NCBI GenBank assembly: GCA_026391075.1
Contig: JAPLES010000029.1
Location: 11,275 to 50,543 of the forward strand
DNA length: 39,269 bases
Direction: 5' to 3'
Source of the DNA: Bacteroidota bacterium
GTDB taxonomy: Bacteria; Bacteroidota; Bacteroidia; Chitinophagales; LD1
Each line of letters opens with the position of its first letter. Within the stretch, counting starts at the first letter, position 1. The position numbers and the translations under genes were made by a program. This document shows positions 24,558 through 32,870 of the stretch, one piece after another. The notes under the pieces were generated by a model. That model did not search any database and was not told where the DNA came from. It saw nothing but the letters and a program-made list of their open reading frames with translations.

Positions 24558-25226
24558 TTAAACATTTGAAATCACCACTACAAATTCACCTCTCGGTTCT
24601 TTTTTGGTGAAGTGCAAAATCAATTCATTGGCTGTGCCGCGAACTGTTTCTTCAAACATTTTCGAGATTTCGCGACTACACGAAATCTTTCTTTCAATGC
24701 CTATATGCTGCTTTAATTCTTCCAACAGTTTTAAAATACGGAAAGGAGATTCATAGAGGAGAATTGTTTTTTCAATAACTGCAATTTCTTTCAGTTTGGT
24801 TTGTCTGCCTTTTTTGTGCGGAAGAAATCCAATGAATACAAATTCATCGGTAGCAAATCCTGAATTGACTAAAGCGGGAACAAAAGCAGTAGCACCGGGC
24901 AAACATTCCACTTGAATATTTTCAGCAATGCAAGCGGCAATTAAAATATGACCGGGGTCGGAGATGCCGGGTGTTCCACCATCGCTTACTAAAGCAATGT
25001 TGATTCCTGATTTAATTTTTTCCGTGACTGATTCAACGGTTTTGTATTCGTTGAATTTATGGTAGGGGAGAAGCTGTTTCTTAATTTGAAAATGGTCGAG
25101 CAGTTTTTTTGTTTGGCGCGTGTCTTCTGCCAAAATTAAATCCGCTTCTTTTAGTATGCGCAAGGCACGAAGCGTAATGTCTTCTAAATTTCCAACGGGT
25201 GTAGGAACAATGTATAACTTAGACAT
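24558..25226 (-). CDS. rsmI: 16S rRNA (cytidine(1402)-2'-O)-methyltransferase
   Basis: A 222-residue tetrapyrrole-methylase-fold enzyme that uses SAM to 2'-O-methylate C1402 in the ribosomal P-site. Signature elements are IVPTPVGNLEDIT (6-18), AEDTR (33-37) and the SAM loop SDGGTPGISDPG (81-92), then LPGATAFVPALVNSG. It is about 60 residues shorter than E. coli RsmI because the C-terminal extension is absent; I believe this is normal in Bacteroidota. The ATG lies inside a heptamer repeat array, separating it from purS by 69 bp. Confidence 0.93.
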   Translation of the reverse strand: MSKLYIVPTPVGNLEDITLRALRILKEADLILAEDTRQTKKLLDHFQIKKQLLPYHKFNEYKTVESVTEKIKSGINIALVSDGGTPGISDPGHILIAACIAENIQVECLPGATAFVPALVNSGFATDEFVFIGFLPHKKGRQTKLKEIAVIEKTILLYESPFRILKLLEELKQHIGIERKISCSREISKMFEETVRGTANELILHFTKKEPRGEFVVVISNV

Positions 25227-25296
25227 TAGACGTTAGATTTAAGACGTTAGACAAATTCAACGTTCTATCGTCTCTTGTCTAATTTCTGTTGTCTGC
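25221..25296. repeat. Two converging heptamer (AGACGTT-like) repeat arrays
   Basis: On the plus strand five successive 7-base units start with AGA: AGACATT, AGACGTT, AGATTTA, AGACGTT, AGACAAA (25221-25255). On the minus strand the same pattern runs the other way in the last part of the spacer (AGACAAC, AGAAATT, AGACAAG, AGACGAT). The two arrays form an inverted repeat that includes TTAGACAA/TTGTCTAA (25247-25254, 25275-25282). The element fills the purS-rsmI gap and includes the rsmI start codon. Confidence 0.65.
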
Positions 25297-25547
25297 TATT
25301 CAGCTATTAACTCAAACTTAAATCCTTCCATAATAGGATTAGCGAGCAGTTTCTTGCAGGCATTTTCTACCTGAGTTTGTGCTTCTTCCTTAGTGTTTGC
25401 GCTCAATTTGATAGTGATGTGTTTGCCAACACGCACATCATGTACTCCATTAAAATTCATTTTTTGTAAACCGTGCGCAACAGCTTTGCCCTGCGGGTCG
25501 AGTAATTCTTTGAGAGGCATTACGTCAATTTCTGCTCTGTAATTCAT
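25296..25547 (-). CDS. purS: Phosphoribosylformylglycinamidine synthase subunit PurS
   Basis: An 83-residue protein that, with PurL and PurQ, forms FGAM synthase in purine biosynthesis. Family hallmarks are VMPLKELLDPQGKAVAHGL and VRVGKHITIKL, and the length is typical. Standalone PurS pairs with the small-type PurL. The ATG overlaps the pssA stop as ATGA, so it is translated with pssA although the pathways are unrelated. No purL or purQ is in the window. Confidence 0.92.
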   Translation of the reverse strand: MNYRAEIDVMPLKELLDPQGKAVAHGLQKMNFNGVHDVRVGKHITIKLSANTKEEAQTQVENACKKLLANPIMEGFKFELIAE

Positions 25548-26272
25548 TTCGAAATAATTTTTTGTGTAATTGAAATCAGGATGTAAAGAATAATAATTAG
25601 CGATACCGCTGCGAATTTAAAAGCCACTAATAAACCAAGCGAAAGAATTATAAACACGTAGCGCAATTCATTTTCTTTCCAGTCAAACGATTTGAATTTA
25701 AAACCAAACATGGGCAAGTCAACCAGCATTAAAACGGAAAGTGCAGCAATCGTGCTGTATAAAACTTTGCCACTTAAAATGTGATGCGCCAATCCAAAAG
25801 GATTATGAAGTAATATCAGCAACAAACCCACCACAAAGATGGTAGCTGCCGGTGTGGCAAGTCCATAAAAATTTTCTGACTGACGTGTATCTAAATTGAA
25901 CTTAGCTAAACGTAATGCAGCAAACAGCGTAACTATAAATGCAGGAACGGAATAAGCATACATTCTGTTGAGCGAAAAAACCATATCGCTGGTTTCGAAT
26001 TTCATAAACAGCAGATGAAACAAAATTGCACCAGGCACAAAACCAAAACTTACTACATCGGCTAATGAATCCAACTGCTTTCCTATTTCACTTGAGCTCT
26101 TTGTAAAGCGTGCAGCAAAGCCATCAAGAAAATCTGCCACCAAAGAAATCAATACACAATAGGGAACCCATTCGGTTTGATAACCGAAAAGAAACACAAT
26201 AGCTAAACAACCTGCAAAGAGATTGACGAGTGTGACCAGATTGGGAAGGCTAAACAGGTAACTCCGTTTCAT
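25544..26272 (-). CDS. pssA: CDP-diacylglycerol-serine O-phosphatidyltransferase
   Basis: A 242-residue inner-membrane enzyme that makes phosphatidylserine from CDP-diacylglycerol and L-serine, the precursor of phosphatidylethanolamine. The CDP-alcohol phosphotransferase motif is complete: Asp47-x2-Asp50-Gly-x2-Ala-Arg55-x8-Gly64-x3-Asp68-x3-Asp72. The N-terminal SLPNLVTLVNLFAGCLAI and several hydrophobic helices match PssA type II. It is 10 bp downstream of pepP and overlaps purS by 4 bp. PgsA-type paralogues share the motif, but the NLVTLVNLFAG start favours PssA. Confidence 0.88.
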   Translation of the reverse strand: MKRSYLFSLPNLVTLVNLFAGCLAIVFLFGYQTEWVPYCVLISLVADFLDGFAARFTKSSSEIGKQLDSLADVVSFGFVPGAILFHLLFMKFETSDMVFSLNRMYAYSVPAFIVTLFAALRLAKFNLDTRQSENFYGLATPAATIFVVGLLLILLHNPFGLAHHILSGKVLYSTIAALSVLMLVDLPMFGFKFKSFDWKENELRYVFIILSLGLLVAFKFAAVSLIIILYILISITQKIISK

Positions 26273-26282
26273 ACAATCATTT

Positions 26283-27578
26283 TTAATTCTTACTGTTCAT
26301 AATACTTTCAATCTCTTCTGCTTCAATTGGAATATTTGCCATCAGGTCAATTGGTTTGCCTTTTGTAACAAGGAGATTGTTCTCAATTCTAATTCCTAAT
26401 TTTTCTTCACGAATGTAAATGCCCGGCTCGCAGGTAAGCACAGCCCCTGCTTTTAGTTTGTCGAAACGGTTGCCTACATCATGCACATCTAAACCAAGAA
26501 AGTGTGCAGTGCCATGAGGAAAATACTTTTTATAAAGCGGATTGTCTTTATCTTGTTTCTTTACATCGGCCGCTTTAAGCAAACGAAGTTTAATCAATTC
26601 GTCTTCCATTATTTTTCGAACCTCATTGTTCAAATCGTTGAGCACCATTCCTGCAGTCATCAATTGCGCAGCAGCGCGATGCACACGAAGCACAGCATTG
26701 TAAACAGATTTTTGTCGTGAGGTAAACTTGCCGCTTACAGGTACTGTGCGTGTTAAATCGGCATTGTAATTTGCATATTCAGCAGCGCAATCCATCAATA
26801 CTAATTCACCCGCCTTGCATTGCGCTTCGTTCGAAATATAATGCAATACACAAGCGTTTTCACCGGTGGCAACAATGGGTTCATAAGCATGACCTGTGCC
26901 GCGGTTAATCATATATTCATGAGTAAGTTCAGCTTCAATTTCATATTCCCATACTCCGGGTTTAATAAACTTAAGCGCGCGTAAAAATCCTTTGTTCGTA
27001 ATGTCGATTGCCTTGCCTAACAGGTCCACTTCAAATTTCGATTTAGCAACGCGAAGCGCATGAAGAATTGGTGAACTGCGTACGTATTTATGAAGCGGAA
27101 AATCGTGCATCACTTTGCGCGCAAATTTTACTTCGGTGGTTTCACCCATGGAAACACTTCGGTCGTGTTCGTTCGTATTTAAATAAACGTGCTCGGCATA
27201 ATGCATTAGCATATTAAAGATGCGCTCGAATGAATCATTCGTAAATGCTTCTGCCACTCCTGAAATTTGTTTTGCTTCTTCAGTAGTGTGCTTCTTGCCT
27301 TCCCATGTCATAATGAGTTCATTGGTTTTGCGAATGAATAACACTTCGCGGTACATTTCCTCGGGTGCATCAGGAAACAAAATCAAAAACGTTTCTTCCT
27401 GGTCAATGCCACTCAGGTAAAACAAATCGGGATTCTGCCGCCATTTGTAACTCGCATCGGCACTTCGGGTAATCATATCGTTGCTTACAAAAACGGCTAA
27501 AGAGTTTTTCCTCATCTGCTTTGTAAAATTCTTTCTGTTTTGTTTAAACAGCTCTGAGTTTATGACATCGTAACGCAT
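26283..27578 (-). CDS. pepP: Xaa-Pro aminopeptidase (M24B family)
   Basis: A 431-residue cytoplasmic metallopeptidase that removes an N-terminal residue before proline. The five metal ligands of the pita-bread fold are all present: Asp263 and Asp274 in MDCAAEYANYNADLTR, His359 in HGTAHFLGLDVHDVG, Glu384 in CEPGIYI and Glu399 in IRIEN. The N-terminal domain (RKNSLAVFVSNDM, then QNPDLFYLSGIDQEE) matches PepP. It leads the operon-like series pepP-pssA-purS-rsmI. A TACATTCG box 18 bp upstream is a possible variant -7 element. Confidence 0.93.
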   Translation of the reverse strand: MRYDVINSELFKQNRKNFTKQMRKNSLAVFVSNDMITRSADASYKWRQNPDLFYLSGIDQEETFLILFPDAPEEMYREVLFIRKTNELIMTWEGKKHTTEEAKQISGVAEAFTNDSFERIFNMLMHYAEHVYLNTNEHDRSVSMGETTEVKFARKVMHDFPLHKYVRSSPILHALRVAKSKFEVDLLGKAIDITNKGFLRALKFIKPGVWEYEIEAELTHEYMINRGTGHAYEPIVATGENACVLHYISNEAQCKAGELVLMDCAAEYANYNADLTRTVPVSGKFTSRQKSVYNAVLRVHRAAAQLMTAGMVLNDLNNEVRKIMEDELIKLRLLKAADVKKQDKDNPLYKKYFPHGTAHFLGLDVHDVGNRFDKLKAGAVLTCEPGIYIREEKLGIRIENNLLVTKGKPIDLMANIPIEAEEIESIMNSKN

Positions 27579-27632
27579 AGAATAATTGTTGAAAGGCGAA
27601 TGTAAATATTTAATGAAAGGAGGAAAGCAGAT

Positions 27633-27679
27633 GCCAAAGACTGTGCTTCGACAGGCTCAGCATGACAAATTTCTTTGGC
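27633..27679. repeat. Nested palindromic element after lepA
   Basis: Outer arms GCCAAAGA (27633-27640) and TCTTTGGC (27672-27679) pair perfectly; an inner TGCT/AGCA stem (27644-27647, 27659-27662) encloses a core TTCGACAGGCTC. The element starts at the base next to the lepA stop codon. The core resembles a repeat I recall from many Bacteroidota intergenic regions. It could stop or stabilise lepA mRNA. Confidence 0.65.
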
Positions 27680-29470
27680 TTAGTCGTTCAACTTCAACAC
27701 CGCAATAAACGCCTGTTGAGGAACTTCTACTTTACCAAACTGGCGCATTTTCTTTTTACCCTTCTTTTGTTTTTCGAGGAGTTTGCGTTTACGCGAAATA
27801 TCGCCACCATAACATTTAGCCGTAACATCTTTGCGAATAGCCGAAATGGTTTCGCGGGCTATAAATTTTGCCCCGATAGCTGCCTGAATTGGAATCACAA
27901 ACATTTGTCTTGGTATAATCTCTTTCAGTTTCTCGCACATTCTGCGGCCAAAGTCTGCGGCCTTGCTGCGGTGAATCATGGCCGAAAAGGCATCTACCTG
28001 CTCAGAATTTAAAAGGATATCGAGCTTTACTAAATCTCCGGGGCGGTAACCAATAGGAGAGTAGTCGAACGAAGCATAACCGCGAGAGATAGATTTTAAA
28101 CGGTCATAGAAATCGAAAACAATTTCTGCCAACGGCATTTCGAAATGCAGTTCAACTCTGTCTTCGGTCAAATAACTTTGATTGATAAGAATACCGCGCT
28201 TGTCCATACACAAAGTCATGATGGCACCAATGTATTCGGGTTTCGTAATTACCTGTGCTTTGATATAAGGTTCTTCAATGCGTTCAATGCGCGTTATATC
28301 GGGCATATCAGCCGGATTGTGAATAGTTACCTTATCGCCATTGCTCAAATAAGCATCGTAACTTACCTGAGGCACAGTAGTAATGATGGTCATATCATAC
28401 TCGCGCTCTAAACGTTCCTGCACAATTTCCAAATGCAGCAAACCAAGGAATCCGCAACGGAAACCAAAGCCGAGTGCAATAGATGTTTCAGGTTCGAATA
28501 CTAAAGAGGCATCGTTGAGTTGTAATTTCTCTAATGAATCGCGAAGGTCGGTATAATCATCATTATCCATTGGATAAATACCCGCAAATACCATCGGCTT
28601 CACATCTTCAAAACCATGAATGCCCTCGGCACAGGGATTGTTTTTGAGCGTAATGGTATCGCCTACTTTAATTTCCTTAGCGCTTTTTACACCGGTAACA
28701 ATGTAGCCTACATCACCGCACTTTACTTCGGGGCGCGGTTCTAAATCAAAGCGCAGAATGCCTACTTCATCGGCAATATAATTTCCACCGGTGTTGAAGA
28801 AATGAACCTGATCATTTTTCTTTAATGAGCCATCCATAATTCGGAAATAGGCAATGATTCCTCTGAACGAATTGAACATGCTGTCGAAAATCAAGGCGCG
28901 CAACGGTGCATCAGGATTTCCTTTTGGTGATGGAATACGCTCAATGATGGCATCGAAAATTTTCTCTACTCCAATACCCGTTCTGCCACTGGCGTGAATA
29001 ATATCTTCGCGTTTGCAATCCAACAGGTTGACCATTTGGTCTTCTACCAATTCAGGATTTGCACCTTCCATATCAATTTTGTTGATGATAGGAATGATGG
29101 TTAAGCCCTGCTCCATTGCCAGATAAAGATTCGATATAGTTTGAGCCTGAATACCCTGCGATGCATCAATCAACAACAACGCGCCTTCACAAGCGGCAAG
29201 CGAACGCGAAACTTCGTAACTGAAATCAACGTGTCCCGGAGTATCAATCAAATTCAACACATACTTCTTTCCGTTTCTGAGAAAATCTAATTGAATAGCG
29301 TGGCTCTTGATAGTAATACCGCGCTCGCGCTCTAAGTCCATATTATCGAGAACGGTGTCCATCATGTTGCGTTCACTAATGGCTTTAGTGGTTTCAATTA
29401 ATCTATCGGCAAGGGTGCTTTTGCCGTGGTCAATATGAGCTATAATGCAGAAGTTGCGTATGTTTTCCAT
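27680..29470 (-). CDS. lepA: Elongation factor 4 (LepA) GTPase
   Basis: A 596-residue translational GTPase that binds ribosomes and helps initiation/assembly or back-translocation under stress. G motifs are AHIDHGKST (11-19), DTPGH (76-80) and NKID (130-133), and the switch I region contains ERERGITIK. Domain order is G, II, III and V plus the LepA-specific C-terminal domain with [31 protein letters not shown]-type residues (seen from about residue 525; only the key segments are cited). The ending [17 protein letters not shown] is conserved in LepA. Length is normal. A palindrome follows the stop codon directly. Confidence 0.97.
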   Translation of the reverse strand: MENIRNFCIIAHIDHGKSTLADRLIETTKAISERNMMDTVLDNMDLERERGITIKSHAIQLDFLRNGKKYVLNLIDTPGHVDFSYEVSRSLAACEGALLLIDASQGIQAQTISNLYLAMEQGLTIIPIINKIDMEGANPELVEDQMVNLLDCKREDIIHASGRTGIGVEKIFDAIIERIPSPKGNPDAPLRALIFDSMFNSFRGIIAYFRIMDGSLKKNDQVHFFNTGGNYIADEVGILRFDLEPRPEVKCGDVGYIVTGVKSAKEIKVGDTITLKNNPCAEGIHGFEDVKPMVFAGIYPMDNDDYTDLRDSLEKLQLNDASLVFEPETSIALGFGFRCGFLGLLHLEIVQERLEREYDMTIITTVPQVSYDAYLSNGDKVTIHNPADMPDITRIERIEEPYIKAQVITKPEYIGAIMTLCMDKRGILINQSYLTEDRVELHFEMPLAEIVFDFYDRLKSISRGYASFDYSPIGYRPGDLVKLDILLNSEQVDAFSAMIHRSKAADFGRRMCEKLKEIIPRQMFVIPIQAAIGAKFIARETISAIRKDVTAKCYGGDISRKRKLLEKQKKGKKKMRQFGKVEVPQQAFIAVLKLND

Positions 29471-29659
29471 GTTTTCAATTCCCGCTTTACGGGAGAGGGC
29501 GCGAATATAAACGCAATTAGCAAAAATGAGCTGTGTAGTTGTTGATGAAGTTTGGAGGAAGCAATTGGCTTCTCAACAATTGGCAATAATCAGACAGCCA
29601 CACAAACTGAAACTTGTGCAACTGTTACACCGTATAAAATTATACTTAGCTTAACCCTT

Positions 29660-30061
29660 GTGAGAAAGATTATTGTTTTAACCCTACTTACTGTTTGCTT
29701 TTATACATCGCGCGCTTCGTGGGATGTGCTCTTTTGCACCAATACAGATAGCTTGGGAAACTGCAAAGGCAAAGGCGAAACCTTTAATTGGAATGGCGAT
29801 AAAACGCCTATTGAATTAATTGTGCTGAATAAAGACGGGCTTGGTTTAGATAAGATTCGTTACATGATTTTCAACATGAAGACCGACAGAGAAGGAAAAT
29901 TGTATGCCGATTTATCGCTTAAAACAAGACCCAAATCTCTTTTCGCAGTAAAAAGGATTTACTTTTATAAACCCGGCTACTATAAAGTTGATGTGCTTGA
30001 TGTCAACAACAATTTTCTTACCACCGGGTTCATTACCATTAGTGATAGACCGGAGCAATAA
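29660..30061 (+). CDS. Small secreted protein of unknown function
   Basis: I prefer the GTG at 29660 (134 residues), which puts the signal peptide VRKIIVLTLLTVCFYTSRAS at the N-terminus; the frame extends 36 codons upstream to a TTG, but that part has no matching features. The mature chain is a single small domain with Cys pairs (FCTNTDSLGNC) and beta-strand-like segments (GYYKVDVLDVNNNFLTTGFI). The ending looks like an Ig-like or beta-sandwich fold. I do not recognise the family. It is divergent from lepA and convergent with the polyprenyl synthase (8-bp gap). Confidence 0.5.
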   Translation: MRKIIVLTLLTVCFYTSRASWDVLFCTNTDSLGNCKGKGETFNWNGDKTPIELIVLNKDGLGLDKIRYMIFNMKTDREGKLYADLSLKTRPKSLFAVKRIYFYKPGYYKVDVLDVNNNFLTTGFITISDRPEQ

Positions 30062-30069
30062 CAAATTTC

Positions 30070-31053
30070 TTAAAAATCTCTGGTGTGAACGGCCTGTGCT
30101 AATTTAAGCAACAGTTCTTTTTGCTCTTGCTTTACATCAACCGATTGGAGCGATTCAATAGCAGCAGAATAGAGTTCATCCATGCGCTTTTCGGTATCGG
30201 CTTTTACACCGAGTGCATTAAACAAGTTTTTTACTCCCGCTATTTTCTCTTTTTCATTCTTGTTCTGCAATAAAGCGTAGAGTTCATCGCGCTGTGCTCC
30301 TTTGGCTTTGTGCAAAGCAGTAATCAGCAAATACGTTTTTTTGTTTTGAAGAATATCGCCACCTATTCGCTTGCCCACTTTACTGCCTTCGCCAAATGCA
30401 TCGAGATAATCGTCTTTAATCTGAAATGCCAAACCGAGATTAATACCAAAGTCGTAAATCTTTTGTTGATTGATTTCATTGGCTCCTGCCAACACTGCAC
30501 CTAATTGCAATGAACATGCGAGCAACACCGAAGTTTTGTATTCAATCATCTTGAGGTATTCGGGTTCGCTTACATTTTCGCGCTTTTCAAAATCCATATC
30601 CATTTGCTGTCCTTCAAAAATTTCAATAGCTGTTTTGTTGAAGATTCGCAACACTGCCGGAATAAACACAACCGGAATATCAATAAGGTATTTATAGGCG
30701 TAAGCCAGCATTACATCACCGGCTAAAATTCCAGTATTGATGCCAAAGAGTTTATGAACAGTTGGTATGCCTCTACGTATGTCGGCATTGTCCATTATAT
30801 CGTCATGCACCAACGTAAAATTGTGAAACAGTTCCATAGCAAAAGCAGGATTCAATGCCTGTTGCACATTGCCGCCAAATAAATCGGCACTCATCATTAA
30901 CAGCAACGGGCGAATTCTTTTGCCCTTAATGCTCATGATATGTTTAACAGGGTCATACAGCCCCGATGGACTTTCATTGAAATTACTGCTGCTGAATTTT
31001 TGTTCGTAAAAGGAGAGGAGTTCTTCGGGTGGATACATATAAGGATGGGGCAA
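30070..31053 (-). CDS. Polyprenyl (isoprenyl) diphosphate synthase
   Basis: A 327-residue trans-isoprenyl diphosphate synthase, elongating allylic diphosphates with isopentenyl diphosphate. It shows both aspartate motifs: FARM Asp84-Asp85-x2-Asp88 in LVHDDIMDNADIRRG and SARM Asp214-Asp215-x2-Asp218 in FQIKDDYLD, plus GKRIRP (44-49) and the EGQQMDMDFE block. A Phe is at position -5 from the FARM (FTLVHDD), which in known enzymes tends to limit the product to short chains, but product length cannot be fixed from this alone. It is divergent from a T9SS protease. A link to the nearby DprE1-like pair is speculative. Confidence 0.9.
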   Translation of the reverse strand: MPHPYMYPPEELLSFYEQKFSSSNFNESPSGLYDPVKHIMSIKGKRIRPLLLMMSADLFGGNVQQALNPAFAMELFHNFTLVHDDIMDNADIRRGIPTVHKLFGINTGILAGDVMLAYAYKYLIDIPVVFIPAVLRIFNKTAIEIFEGQQMDMDFEKRENVSEPEYLKMIEYKTSVLLACSLQLGAVLAGANEINQQKIYDFGINLGLAFQIKDDYLDAFGEGSKVGKRIGGDILQNKKTYLLITALHKAKGAQRDELYALLQNKNEKEKIAGVKNLFNALGVKADTEKRMDELYSAAIESLQSVDVKQEQKELLLKLAQAVHTRDF

Positions 31054-31110
31054 TGATAAATATTTTTTAAGGTGGAAAGGTATGGCGTTACTTAGTCTCC
31101 CTTACTAATT

Positions 31111-31118
31111 TACTTTTG
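31111..31118 (+). promoter_or_regulatory. Candidate -7 box of the second S8 protease gene
   Basis: TACTTTTG matches TAnnTTTG, 60 bp upstream of the ATG at 31179. No clear TTTG is at the -33 distance, so support is moderate. Confidence 0.4.
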
Positions 31119-31178
31119 TGCATACAAGATTTACATGATTGTATAGTTAGAAGGAAATAAAAATTTTACCTGTTCCAA

Positions 31179-32834
31179 ATGAAAAATAGTATAGCTCTAC
31201 TCTGTTTACTTAGTTTTATTTCTACTTCACTATCGGCACAAAACAATTACTACTGGGTAAAATTTAAAGACAAAAACAATAACTCTTATTCACTCAGCAA
31301 TCCTTCGCAATTTCTTTCGCAACCCTCCATTGACCGAAGAACAATTCAGCAACTTAGTTTAGACTCTACCGATTTACCCATTACAGCAAAATACGTGGAT
31401 AGTATTCTGCCTTTTGTAGATGAATTAAAACATCGTTTAAAATGGATGAATTCAGTAGTTGTAAAAGTAAACACGTTGGCAAATTTGGATTCTATCAAAC
31501 AGTTTTCGTTTGTAGATAGCATTGGCGGTATTGAATTTTTCCCGTCACGGGCACTTCACAATAAGTTTGAAACGGAAGAAGCCTTTACAGTTGACCAGCA
31601 CATTACTTATCCAAGTAAATATGGTGCTGCATACCATCAAATAAATATGTTGAATGCCGATTTGCTTCATCAAATGGGTTACACCGGTAACGGAATAACG
31701 ATTGCGTTAATGGACAACGGTTTCCACAATGTAGGAACAACCCCTGCTTTTGATTTGGCTCGTAATAGAATCGTAAACACTTGGGATTATGTAAATAACG
31801 AAGCCGATGTTTACAACGAAGGCGACCACGGTGCTCAAACTTTTTCTTGTATAGGGGCAAATGTTTCTGATAAATATATTGGCACTGCGCCCAATGCCTC
31901 TTTTATTTTAAATCACACCGAAGACAATAGTGCAGAGTGGGTAATGGAAGAATATAATTGGGAAGCTGCGGCTGAAGTTAGTGATAGTGCGGGTGCAAAT
32001 ATTTTTACCACTTCGCTTGGCTATACCGAATTTGATGGAGGAATAGGTAGCCATGCCTACAAAGATTTAACGGGTGATAAAACGGTTATTACACACGCAG
32101 GTAACATGGCGTTTAAAAAAGGAATTTTGGTTTTGAACAGTGCCGGCAACGAAGGGGCAAGCCCATGGTTTAGAATAAGTGCCCCTGCCGATGGCGATGA
32201 TGTATTAACCATTGGAGCAGTTGATTCAGCTGAACACGTAACTAACTTTAGCAGCAGAGGACCAAATTTTGCAGGAAGAATTAAGCCGGATATTTGTGCA
32301 CAAGGTTCGCGAAGCGCAGTGATTGATGCGGCAGGTTTTATTGGAACCAATAGTGGTACTTCGTTTAGTTGTCCTATTGCAGCCGGTTGTGTGGCTAGTT
32401 TATGGAGTGCTTTTCCAGATAAGAAAGCAACAGATATTCGCGATGCCATCATGATTAGCTGCGATAATTTCTGGACTCCCGACAGTACACATGGTTACGG
32501 AATTCCTAATTTTTACAATGCATACTTGTTACTCAAAACGAATTACAGCGAAAAAATTCTTCGTATTGATGGGGAAATGGTAGTGTATCCAAATCCATTT
32601 AATACAGACTTGAATATTTCAATGTATAACGCCAATCCGCGCGATGGTGTGGCACATAAAATTGAAATCTTCAATTTGCTGGGTCAACAAATTTTAAGTC
32701 GCGAAGTTTATTTAAGAGCAGCTACTTTCGAAATTGTTCAACTCGACATAGTAAAACAATTAGCTGCCGGAGAATATATTTTACGAATAGATGGCGATAA
32801 GAATAATTCCTATAGGTTGGTAAAGGCAAAGTAG
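31179..32834 (+). CDS. Secreted S8 serine protease with T9SS sorting domain
   Basis: A 551-residue protein with a signal peptide (MKNSIALLCLLSFISTSLSA, Gln21 next). The subtilisin triad is Asp179 (IALMDNGFHN), His217 (GDHGAQTFSCIG) and Ser395 (GTSFSCPIAAG), with oxyanion Asn324 (SAGNEG). The last about 85 residues start with VVYPNPFNTDLNI and end with RLVKAK, a type A T9SS sorting domain, so the enzyme is exported by the type IX system. Unlike the protease at 9355 it has no Fn3 or PPC domains. A propeptide of about 150 residues precedes the catalytic core. Confidence 0.9.
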   Translation: MKNSIALLCLLSFISTSLSAQNNYYWVKFKDKNNNSYSLSNPSQFLSQPSIDRRTIQQLSLDSTDLPITAKYVDSILPFVDELKHRLKWMNSVVVKVNTLANLDSIKQFSFVDSIGGIEFFPSRALHNKFETEEAFTVDQHITYPSKYGAAYHQINMLNADLLHQMGYTGNGITIALMDNGFHNVGTTPAFDLARNRIVNTWDYVNNEADVYNEGDHGAQTFSCIGANVSDKYIGTAPNASFILNHTEDNSAEWVMEEYNWEAAAEVSDSAGANIFTTSLGYTEFDGGIGSHAYKDLTGDKTVITHAGNMAFKKGILVLNSAGNEGASPWFRISAPADGDDVLTIGAVDSAEHVTNFSSRGPNFAGRIKPDICAQGSRSAVIDAAGFIGTNSGTSFSCPIAAGCVASLWSAFPDKKATDIRDAIMISCDNFWTPDSTHGYGIPNFYNAYLLLKTNYSEKILRIDGEMVVYPNPFNTDLNISMYNANPRDGVAHKIEIFNLLGQQILSREVYLRAATFEIVQLDIVKQLAAGEYILRIDGDKNNSYRLVKAK

Positions 32835-32868
32835 CCTCATCGGTTTTTTATTCTCCAAAACTACGAGG
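32835..32868. terminator. Weak bidirectional terminator candidate
   Basis: Between convergent genes, CCTC (32835-32838) and GAGG (32865-32868) pair outside, and GTTTT/AAAAC (32843-32847, 32857-32861) pair inside, across small internal loops. A-rich and T-rich flanks favour a terminator, but the stem is imperfect. Confidence 0.3.
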
Positions 32869-32870
32869 TG

